Assembly (NCBI GenBank): GCA_030672605.1
Contig: DAOVGE010000192.1
Span: 1 to 10,855 of the forward strand
Source of the DNA: Methanosarcinales archaeon
Lineage (GTDB): Archaea > Halobacteriota > Methanosarcinia > Methanosarcinales > Methanogasteraceae
Length of the DNA stretch: 10,855 nucleotides
Direction: 5' to 3'
The number at the start of each line of letters is the position of its first letter. Position 1 is the first letter of the stretch. Made by a program: the position numbers and the translations under genes. This document shows, one piece after another, positions 1 to 5,140 of the stretch. A model generated the notes under the pieces. The model worked only from the letters and a program-made list of their open reading frames with translations, had not been told where the DNA came from and made no database searches.

Positions 1-39
1 TATTCAGCACGCCACGTATCTATTGTCTATTGAGGACGG

Positions 40-216
40 GGTGATAAAAAGGAACAAAAATGGCAAGGTTTTGGGATGTGGAACTCACCCGAATATGGAG
101 AGTTTTCATCACCCCGGGTGGGGGCTATTGAATTGCTCCGGACACTAATCCACCCAATACCCCCCATCCCAAAAAACGACAGACCCAATACTCAAATCCA
201 TACCGACTTATAAAAG
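40..216 (-). ncRNA. Candidate small structured RNA (no known family)
   Basis: No gene is visible here, but three mutually compatible stems can be drawn. P1 pairs 69-78 with 165-174 (10 perfect bp). P2 pairs 87-91 with 115-119. P3 pairs 121-130 with 155-164 with one C-C mismatch. Together they make a closed three-way junction of about 106 nt. On the minus strand a TATA-like CTTTTATAAG (216-207) lies about 30 nt before P1. Two T5 runs (60-56 and 50-46) follow P1, as expected for archaeal termination, so the minus strand is the favoured transcript. A competing 9-bp stem (37-45 with 108-116) would break the junction. GTGATGA at 112-106 (minus) resembles a C box, but I found no matching D box. It could instead be the untranslated flank of a gene beyond the left edge. 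Confidence 0.28.
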
Positions 217-222
217 CTGCGG

Positions 223-246
223 CACCATAGCAACGTTGCTATGGTG
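223..246. repeat. Perfect 24-bp palindrome downstream of eS1
   Basis: The half-site CACCATAGCAAC is followed directly by its exact reverse complement, giving 12-bp arms with no spacer. It begins 24 nt beyond the eS1 stop codon. In the eS1 transcript it would fold into a strong hairpin, with a short T run (CTTTT) starting 6 nt further on, so a terminator or 3'-end stabiliser is possible. A gap-free dyad also suits a dimeric DNA-binding protein. Confidence 0.6.
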
Positions 247-270
247 GTCGTGTGCGCGTGGGTGGTGACA

Positions 271-861
271 TCACTGCACACTTGGGGCGCGTGTGATCTC
301 TGTCTTCAGAATTTCCACTCTGCGCAGTGGATATATATTTTTAACGCTGCGGTAAACCTTTGCAGAGAGTTTTCCCTGTATAATTTCCTCTATTAACTTC
401 TCGAAATCGAGTTTTTTTGCACGATCGCGAACAAGTTCCTCTGCCTTCTCGCGTATCGCCACGATCTGGCTGGTCTTTGCACGGTGTGTTGTGAAACATG
501 TTGGTTTTATCCGCAGTCGATATCCGTCCTTTGTGTGCACCTCAAGATTCACATCGATGCGGGATGTTTGACGCTTGATCAGTGATCCGACGTAATCGTT
601 GGCCAGTTGATGCCCGACAAATTTTGTGTTCGCAGTGTCCCCACCCACATCTGAAATCTTGAATCGGAGTTTGATGTTCTGTTTCGAGAAATCGTTCGTA
701 ATCTCGCCAACGGTTACGTTGATCCCTCGTCCGATCAGCTTCTCCGGAGCGTCTGCAAACGTCTCTCCCAGTGCTACCCTGCCAAACATCTCCGGGGCTA
801 CGATCTGGTACCATTCCTTTGACTTCCATCGATCGGTTTTTCTGGTCGCTTTTCTTGCCAA
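271..861 (-). CDS. rps3ae: Small ribosomal subunit protein eS1 (S3Ae)
   Basis: This is a component of the archaeal/eukaryotic 30S/40S platform near the mRNA exit, with no bacterial orthologue by descent. The 196-residue product has the family's basic N-terminus (MARKATRKTDRWKSKEWY) and the conserved core around residues 25-60 (PEKLIGRGINVTVGEIT), then a basic middle region and a lysine-rich C-terminus. The start is a TTG at 861-859: a strong GGAGG (869-873) sits 7 nt upstream, and the family N-terminus begins exactly there. An in-frame ATG further upstream (924) would add 21 unconserved residues and lies upstream of the apparent promoter, so I rejected it. The gene is divergent from the antiporter, with 73 bp between their start codons. 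No neighbouring ribosomal protein genes are visible. Length and motifs are normal. Confidence 0.95.
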   Translation of the reverse strand: MARKATRKTDRWKSKEWYQIVAPEMFGRVALGETFADAPEKLIGRGINVTVGEITNDFSKQNIKLRFKISDVGGDTANTKFVGHQLANDYVGSLIKRQTSRIDVNLEVHTKDGYRLRIKPTCFTTHRAKTSQIVAIREKAEELVRDRAKKLDFEKLIEEIIQGKLSAKVYRSVKNIYPLRRVEILKTEITRAPSVQ

Positions 862-868
862 TGTTTTT

Positions 869-873
869 CCTCC
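869..873 (-). promoter_or_regulatory. Shine-Dalgarno site fixing the TTG start of eS1
   Basis: GGAGG on the minus strand, 7 nt upstream of TTG (861-859). It is the best ribosome binding site in this intergenic region and decides the start in favour of TTG over the upstream ATG. Confidence 0.85.
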
Positions 874-894
874 GGATGGTATGTTACTGTGTGT

Positions 895-904
895 GATTAT
901 AAAG
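895..904. promoter_or_regulatory. Shared TATA element of a divergent promoter (eS1 / antiporter)
   Basis: GATTATAAAG on the plus strand reads CTTTATAATC on the minus strand, so both strands carry an acceptable archaeal TATA box. At the usual spacing of about 25-27 bp, plus-strand transcription would start near 927-930, about 5-8 nt before the antiporter ATG. Minus-strand transcription would start near 873-876, just ahead of the eS1 GGAGG. The positions fit both genes. No second TATA-like sequence is obvious in the 73-bp gap. Confidence 0.5.
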
Positions 905-934
905 ATTATGTACCTTGAAACCAATTAGAGTTTC

Positions 935-1870
935 ATGATGATAGAACTGCCACTTCTCCTGACATCCGCCATCTTTCTGGCGTATTCGAGCAACTGGTTC
1001 ACAGATGGCGCATCAAAGCTTGCGAAGGGGATTGGCGTCTCTGATTTTATGATCGGGCTCTCTGTAGTTGCGATCGGAACCTCGCTTCCGGAGATTGCGA
1101 TCTCAGCGTATTCATCGCTGACCGGTGCCAGCGGGATTGCGATCGGAAACGTGATAGGATCGAACGTAACAAACATCGCGCTGATACTCGGCATCGCAGC
1201 CATCCTCCGCCCGATAGCGATCGATGCCGAAGTTTATCGCGATGCAAGGATTCATGTGCTGCTGCTTGCCGTTGCATCATGCTGGTTCCTGTACAGCGAC
1301 ACAATCACGCGCCCCACCGGGTTACTGCTGATTCTTGCGTATCTGTGGTATATTCGGGATGGGTATATGAGGCACAGATCATCGCATTCCGATCAGGAGG
1401 GCGCGGGTTGCAGCAGTCTGAGAGATCTCGCAATGCCGTTGCTTCAGACCGCCTTCGGTGCTGCAGGCGTGCTTGTGGCATGCACTTTTCTGGTTGACGC
1501 TGCCACCAGTATCGCATCAGACCTCGGGGTCTCTGACATTGCAATCGGACTGACGCTGGTTGCGCTGGGAACCTCACTTCCCGAGCTTGCGGTATCGGTT
1601 GCAGCCGCACGGAGGGGGCATGGCATGATGGTTCTCGGGAATGTGATCGGGAGCAACATCGCAAACATTCTTCTCGCTCTTGGAGCTGGCGCAAGTATAC
1701 GCGCCATTCCGCTCACCGATTCTGAGGCTATTACAACTGACCTCGTTCTGATGGTCTTTCTGGCGATGGCTATGATCTTTTTCATGCGATATCGGGGAGT
1801 AATTGACAGAAGGAGCGGTTTTCTGTTTGTTATGGTCTATGTGATGTTTATTGCGATGGTTTTTATGTAG
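935..1870 (+). CDS. Calcium/sodium antiporter (CaCA family, YrbG-like)
   Basis: This is a membrane antiporter of the Ca2+:cation exchanger superfamily that probably exports Ca2+ in exchange for Na+ or H+. The 311-residue protein has the two inverted alpha repeats of the family. Alpha-1 is GTSLPE (E53) followed by GNVIGSNVTN (N80); alpha-2 is GTSLPE (E217) followed by GNVIGSNIAN (N244). Each repeat lies in a cluster of hydrophobic segments, separated by a hydrophilic loop at about residues 141-165, consistent with ten transmembrane helices. E53 and E217 match the ion-binding glutamates of the structurally known Methanocaldococcus exchanger NCX_Mj. N244 falls where NCX_Mj has Asp240. No Shine-Dalgarno precedes ATG 935, and the nearby TATA element predicts a nearly leaderless mRNA. 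The gene converges with the kamA-like gene. The transported ion is not established from sequence. Confidence 0.9.
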   Translation: MMIELPLLLTSAIFLAYSSNWFTDGASKLAKGIGVSDFMIGLSVVAIGTSLPEIAISAYSSLTGASGIAIGNVIGSNVTNIALILGIAAILRPIAIDAEVYRDARIHVLLLAVASCWFLYSDTITRPTGLLLILAYLWYIRDGYMRHRSSHSDQEGAGCSSLRDLAMPLLQTAFGAAGVLVACTFLVDAATSIASDLGVSDIAIGLTLVALGTSLPELAVSVAAARRGHGMMVLGNVIGSNIANILLALGAGASIRAIPLTDSEAITTDLVLMVFLAMAMIFFMRYRGVIDRRSGFLFVMVYVMFIAMVFM

Positions 1871-1910
1871 GGCGGTACTTACTCAATATTGTGTGGATAT
1901 TTGCATATAG

Positions 1911-2286
1911 AACCACGAGATTACACAAGATTAACACAGAAATCTTGGCTCTTTGGTAATTCCCGTGAAATCGATCTCCATGATAAATCAAGTAAATGAG
2001 GAATGTCCCTCGATGTTAGTGATTTTATTAATTTCTGGTTACTATGGCTTCTTTCAATTCTATTAACCGCAGATGCACGCGAGATTTACGCAAATGCCTG
2101 ATTAACAAGTCTGCGTCCGATCCGCGTTTATCGGCGGTTCATTATATTTTCAACTGACCGGAAGAACTCTGCAAAACCGATATCGAGCGGCTGAATAGAT
2201 GGTTAATCTGATAGAGCGCGGGTTCACTGTCACGAAAAGATTCCAGAGAGCCGAAATCTTGTGAAAATCGGTGTAATCTTGTGGTT
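1911..2286. repeat. Outer inverted repeat with 10-11 bp periodic C-N-C / G-N-G triplets
   Basis: The left arm (1911-1970, starting AACCACGAGATTACAC) and the right arm (about 2231-2286, ending GTGTAATCTTGTGGTT) are imperfect reverse complements over roughly 55-60 bp. They flank about 260 bp that includes a second inverted repeat. CAC occurs at 1914, 1924 and 1935, and GTG at 2261, 2271 and 2281, close to one helical turn apart. This fills most of the 494-bp gap between two convergent genes (1871-2364), in which I see no coding sequence. Confidence 0.6.
2065..2139. repeat. Inner periodic inverted repeat (imperfect hairpin)
   Basis: The left arm (2065-2100, starting AACCGCAGATGCACGCG) and the right arm (2107-2139, ending CGCGTTTATCGGCGGTT) pair imperfectly around a short loop. 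CGC occurs at 2068, 2078 and 2089; GCG occurs at 2113, 2124 and 2134. Intergenic hairpins of this style (ACCGCAGAT...ATCTGCGGT) are familiar from many prokaryotic genomes but have no agreed function. In this position it could terminate transcripts from both convergent genes. Confidence 0.6.
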
Positions 2287-2364
2287 CATACCACAGGTAG
2301 TATTGAGCATGTTCATAGGGTGTGCTTAACCCCGCTTTAAATATATGTGACGCCCGGATAACAC

Positions 2365-3468
2365 TCAGGAATCCGGATATTTTGCAACCGGATCGCGATA
2401 ATCGTCGAACCAGTACGCATCCGGATTGCGCTTGAAGACCATGAAACTCCCGATCTGCTCCGGGTCGGTTGACTGATGATACTTGAAGAAGATGCACTCC
2501 TCTGTCATCCCCACAATCTCGATTTTTCCGGTCGAATGCGACATGATCAGTCTGGCACGCTTGGCAAGACCAGAGCAGTCTTTCAGTGCCTGCTGGAAGA
2601 TATTGTAGGTCTCCTCGACCGGAACAGCAAAGGTCTTGTTCCCGGATGTCGGACGGCACTGGAAGACATAGTATGGGGTCGCCCCGATGAATGAGAGTTT
2701 CTTAAATAACGTTGAGAGGGTTTTAGGGTCGTCATTGACCCCGCGTATCACTGGAGTCTGGTTGGCGATCACGGCACCTGCCCCGAGCAGGCAATTTATC
2801 GCTTCAATGGAGATATCCGTGAGTTCTCTGGGGTGATTGAACTGCGTCATTATGTAGATCTTCTTCTCGTCAGTGCTGTACTTTTGCACCATCTCCAGCA
2901 GCGCATGGTCGTTTACGACCCTATGCGGGTTGAAAGCAAGCATTTTTGTCCCGATACGGATGATCTGTATGTGATCGATCTCACGGAGCTGTTGTATTAT
3001 CTTTTCCAGCTTATTCGTGGATAACATCAGCGGATCTCCGCCAGTGATCAATACATTGGTGAGTTCGTTATGCAGACGGATGTACTGAATTCCATCGGTC
3101 ACATCGCGAGAGATCTCGTCATGACCATTTGTGAAAAGCCGCTTTCTGAAGCAGAATCTGCAGTACCCGCCGCATACATCAGTTACCAGAAGTACTGCAG
3201 TGGATCCGTACTTGTGCTGAAGACCATGGGCGACTGTGTATGTGCGCTCGTCGGAAGCATCCATACTCCCCCAGTCGTCGAGTTCCTCGACATCCGGTAT
3301 CACGATGCGCCTTATCGGATCGTTTGGATCGTCCCAACCTATCAACGACATATAATACTCGTTCGTGCGGAAAGCAAACTTTTCGGCAACTTTCTTAAGT
3401 GCAACGCGCTCCTCATCGCCAAATTCAGGTATTTGCTCAATTTTCGTGAGATATTTTGTAGTGGTCAT
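2365..3468 (-). CDS. KamA-family radical SAM aminomutase-like enzyme
   Basis: This is a cytoplasmic radical-SAM, PLP-dependent enzyme of the lysine 2,3-aminomutase superfamily, which moves an amino group between adjacent carbons of an amino acid. The 367-residue product carries the [4Fe-4S]/SAM motif CGGYCRFCFRKR (C99, C103, C106) and the GGDPL segment of the SAM-binding barrel. The expected PLP lysine lies in STGKIEIVG (K315), instead of the glycine-rich loop of clostridial lysine 2,3-aminomutase. It is shorter than that enzyme (416 residues) but longer at the C-terminus than EpmB, ending in an aromatic/charged tail (FMVFKRNPDAYWFDDY). Substrate specificity therefore cannot be assigned. No ablB-like acetyltransferase, which would indicate acetyl-beta-lysine osmolyte synthesis, is adjacent. 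The start at 3468 has GAGG 9 nt upstream; an in-frame ATG at 3483 lacks a good site. Confidence 0.85.
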   Translation of the reverse strand: MTTTKYLTKIEQIPEFGDEERVALKKVAEKFAFRTNEYYMSLIGWDDPNDPIRRIVIPDVEELDDWGSMDASDERTYTVAHGLQHKYGSTAVLLVTDVCGGYCRFCFRKRLFTNGHDEISRDVTDGIQYIRLHNELTNVLITGGDPLMLSTNKLEKIIQQLREIDHIQIIRIGTKMLAFNPHRVVNDHALLEMVQKYSTDEKKIYIMTQFNHPRELTDISIEAINCLLGAGAVIANQTPVIRGVNDDPKTLSTLFKKLSFIGATPYYVFQCRPTSGNKTFAVPVEETYNIFQQALKDCSGLAKRARLIMSHSTGKIEIVGMTEECIFFKYHQSTDPEQIGSFMVFKRNPDAYWFDDYRDPVAKYPDS

Positions 3469-3477
3469 CGTATCATT

Positions 3478-3481
3478 CCTC
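3478..3481 (-). promoter_or_regulatory. Ribosome binding site for the kamA-like gene
   Basis: GAGG on the minus strand, 9 nt before ATG 3468-3466. It overlaps the alternative upstream ATG (3483), which argues that the downstream ATG is the one used. Confidence 0.55.
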
Positions 3482-3500
3482 ATTTCTCTGAAAGCAGTGT

Positions 3501-3517
3501 ATCAGAATAGTTCTGAT
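3501..3517. promoter_or_regulatory. 17-bp dyad in the kamA-like gene leader
   Basis: ATCAGAA-TAG-TTCTGAT is a perfect inverted repeat with 7-bp arms and a 3-nt spacer, 32 nt upstream of the chosen start codon. It could be an operator or an mRNA hairpin. I know of no regulator to assign to it. Confidence 0.4.
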
Positions 3518-3597
3518 GTCGCAGTATGCACAGGGCATCATATCGCCTTTGCCCATAAGACTCAAGTTCAAGACGATACTCTACGTAAACACGTCAT

Positions 3598-3605
3598 TCT
3601 ATAAA
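3598..3605 (-). promoter_or_regulatory. Possible TATA box for the kamA-like gene
   Basis: TTTATAGA on the minus strand lies in the 169-bp gap after the UMP kinase stop codon. It would place the transcription start near 3575 and give a leader of about 105 nt that includes the 17-bp dyad at 3501-3517. Read-through from the ATPase/UMP kinase operon is an alternative. Confidence 0.35.
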
Positions 3606-3637
3606 TGGTTTACTGTGTTGTTCGAACGGTCCCGATT

Positions 3638-4303
3638 TCACTGCACGCGTGTTCCGACCGACTTCCCGAGCACAGCATCAAAAAGAGATTGAGGGCGCCG
3701 CCCATCAACAACAACAGTGGGGACACCCGATCGCTCGATTACCTTTGCGGCGAGCATGTCGAGCGGCAGATTCGCGCCAGCTTCCATCTTCGAGCCGGCG
3801 ATGATCTCGATTAACCGCCGCGGAGAGATCTTATCCAGTTTGACGGCGTCCGGATCTTTTTTCGGGTCGCTCGTGTATATGCCGTCTGTTGAGGTAGCAT
3901 TGATCATGAGATCGGCATGCACGAATTCGGCAAGGATTGCAGCGACCGCATCGGTTGTGTGTCCGGGAACTGTTCCACCCATGACAACGATCCTCCCAGA
4001 GAGCGCGGCGAGTGTGGCATCCTCTTGTGTCTCTGGCGGAACCGGATACGCGTGATTACCGAGCGCGGCGATCAGAAGACGCGCGTTCAGTCTGGTGACC
4101 GCAATTCCAATCAGATCGCAGAATGCCTCATCAGCTCCCAACATACGGGCGCGACTGATGTAATCGCGGGCGGTCTCACCGCCGCCGACCACCACAAAGA
4201 CCGTGTGATCAGATGCCAGCCTCCGGAGTATCTCCGCGTATTCCAGAAATCGATCCTGATCGCCACCAACGACCGAGCCGCCGATCGACAGGACGAGTGT
4301 CAT
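3638..4303 (-). CDS. pyrH: Uridylate (UMP) kinase, archaeal type
   Basis: This cytoplasmic enzyme makes UDP from UMP and ATP in pyrimidine nucleotide synthesis and belongs to the amino-acid-kinase fold. The 221 residues match the short archaeal form (about 225). Visible motifs are the N-terminal phosphate loop LSIGGSVV, a second glycine loop VVVGGGETARDYI, the UMP-site region LIGIAVTRLNA, GGTVPGHTTDAVAA, and the nucleotide-binding stretch DGIYTSDPKKDPDA. Its ATG overlaps the ahaE stop as ATGA (4303-4300), which indicates translational coupling to the ATP synthase genes. Here it occupies the place where subunits C, F, A, B and D usually follow ahaE. A gap of 169 bp separates it from the kamA-like gene. 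Confidence 0.93.
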   Translation of the reverse strand: MTLVLSIGGSVVGGDQDRFLEYAEILRRLASDHTVFVVVGGGETARDYISRARMLGADEAFCDLIGIAVTRLNARLLIAALGNHAYPVPPETQEDATLAALSGRIVVMGGTVPGHTTDAVAAILAEFVHADLMINATSTDGIYTSDPKKDPDAVKLDKISPRRLIEIIAGSKMEAGANLPLDMLAAKVIERSGVPTVVVDGRRPQSLFDAVLGKSVGTRVQ

Positions 4304-4875
4304 ACCTGCTCGAACAGGGTTTCGGAGATAATTTTCATCGACTGCTCGCTGACCTCGTCCATGATGGTATCAAACGTATGATCCAGCCTGACGGTTCTGT
4401 CAACGTTTTCCAGGACGATTCCACCAATGCAGTCGATGTTACCTGCATAGTCGATCTCTGTTAGCGTATCTTCAAGCAGTTCAGCGCACAATTTCTCAAC
4501 GGTCGGCTGATCCTGCTGATTCGAGTAGACCCGCGTGGCAACTCTCTCATGTGCGCGGATCAGCGACCTGATGAGTGGCTCGCTGTCCAGTTCGCGAATG
4601 CGCTCCAGTGCCCGACGATAGGTCTCGTCCAGTACCTCCTTGCGCGTGTTCAGGATCATCCGCCTTACCTCCAGATTCGCGCCCGAGAGTTCCTGCTTAC
4701 GGATGCGCTCTGCTTCAGTCTCAGCGGATGCAACCATCTCGCCTGTTATCCGCTCACCTGTGCGCTTCGCCTCCTCGATAATCGTTGAGACCTCGCTGTC
4801 TCGTTCGGAATCGATCGCAGAGACCTGATCCTGTGCACTCTTCAGGATGTCGGAAACGACGTTTTCCAGTACCAT
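4300..4875 (-). CDS. ahaE: A-type ATP synthase subunit E (peripheral stalk)
   Basis: This is a stator subunit that, with subunit H, forms the peripheral stalk joining the catalytic A3B3 head to membrane subunit I. The 191-residue product has the family layout: a long charged helix at about residues 1-110 rich in E, R and K (coiled coil with H), then a small globular C-terminal domain with the diagnostic segment GGIVLENVDRTVRLDHTFD. Length is typical. ATG 4875 follows the ahaK stop by 2 nt without a clear Shine-Dalgarno, and its own stop overlaps the UMP kinase ATG by 4 nt. Coupled translation through this part of the operon is therefore likely. Confidence 0.95.
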   Translation of the reverse strand: MVLENVVSDILKSAQDQVSAIDSERDSEVSTIIEEAKRTGERITGEMVASAETEAERIRKQELSGANLEVRRMILNTRKEVLDETYRRALERIRELDSEPLIRSLIRAHERVATRVYSNQQDQPTVEKLCAELLEDTLTEIDYAGNIDCIGGIVLENVDRTVRLDHTFDTIMDEVSEQSMKIISETLFEQV

Positions 4876-4877
4876 GG

Positions 4878-5138
4878 TTAGATGATCATCATAATCGCGA
4901 TAACGAATCCGAAGATCACGATGGTTTCCGGAATGACTGTCATGATCAAGCCCTTCCCAAAGAGCTCTTCCTTCTCGGTGAATGCTCCGACCGCTGCGGA
5001 ACCGATGTCTTTCTCAGCGAGACCTGAGCCAAGTCCTGCGAGTCCGACTGCAAGCCCTGCGCCGATTGCGATCAAGCCTTTCTGATTTGCCAGTATCAGA
5101 TCAGGATCTGCTCCTGCTAATGCTAATTCTATTGCCAT
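4878..5138 (-). CDS. ahaK: A-type ATP synthase proteolipid subunit K (c ring)
   Basis: This rotor-ring subunit carries the translocated ion. The 86-residue protein has a short N-terminal segment and one helical hairpin: helix 1 at about residues 21-42 (glycine/alanine-rich GAGLAVGLAGLGSGLAE), a polar loop, and helix 2 at about residues 61-86. The ion-binding glutamate is E71 in IPETIVIF. The neighbouring T72 and S38 in helix 1 are polar; at the position where I recall a Tyr in Methanosarcina-type subunits there is F76. Na+ versus H+ coupling cannot be settled by eye. The single-hairpin form is the common archaeal type, not the duplicated or triplicated forms of some methanogens. The ribosome binding site AGAGG (5146-5150) lies inside the last codons of ahaI. 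Confidence 0.95.
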   Translation of the reverse strand: MAIELALAGADPDLILANQKGLIAIGAGLAVGLAGLGSGLAEKDIGSAAVGAFTEKEELFGKGLIMTVIPETIVIFGFVIAIMMII

Positions 5139-5140
5139 TG

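Noticed and set aside
106..112. C/D box guide RNA on the minus strand
   Set aside because: GTGATGA matches a C box, but no CTGA D box follows at the right distance and no C'/D' pair is present.
862..924. N-terminal extension of eS1 from an ATG at 924
   Set aside because: The GGAGG site and the family N-terminus both point to TTG 861. The extra residues are unlike the family and would lie upstream of the predicted transcription start.
1600..1680. Unusual loss of the Asp at the ion site of antiporter repeat 2 (N244)
   Set aside because: NCX_Mj has Asp here, but Asn at this place is, as far as I recall, common in YrbG-like prokaryotic members, so it is probably ordinary.
1911..2286. CRISPR array or insertion sequence
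   Set aside because: The repeats are inverted and imperfect, with no regularly spaced direct repeats, no transposase remnant and no target-site duplication that I can see.
2150..2659. 169-codon open frame on the minus strand
   Set aside because: Most of it overlaps the kamA-like gene in another frame, and the rest crosses the intergenic inverted repeat. It shows no recognisable domain.
3550..3590. tRNA-like T-arm (GTTCAAGAC)
   Set aside because: The flanking bases do not form the T stem, and no acceptor or anticodon stem can be drawn.
3469..3637. Lysine riboswitch upstream of the kamA-like gene
   Set aside because: The space is too short and lacks the five-stem architecture of lysine riboswitches, and the substrate of the enzyme is not known.
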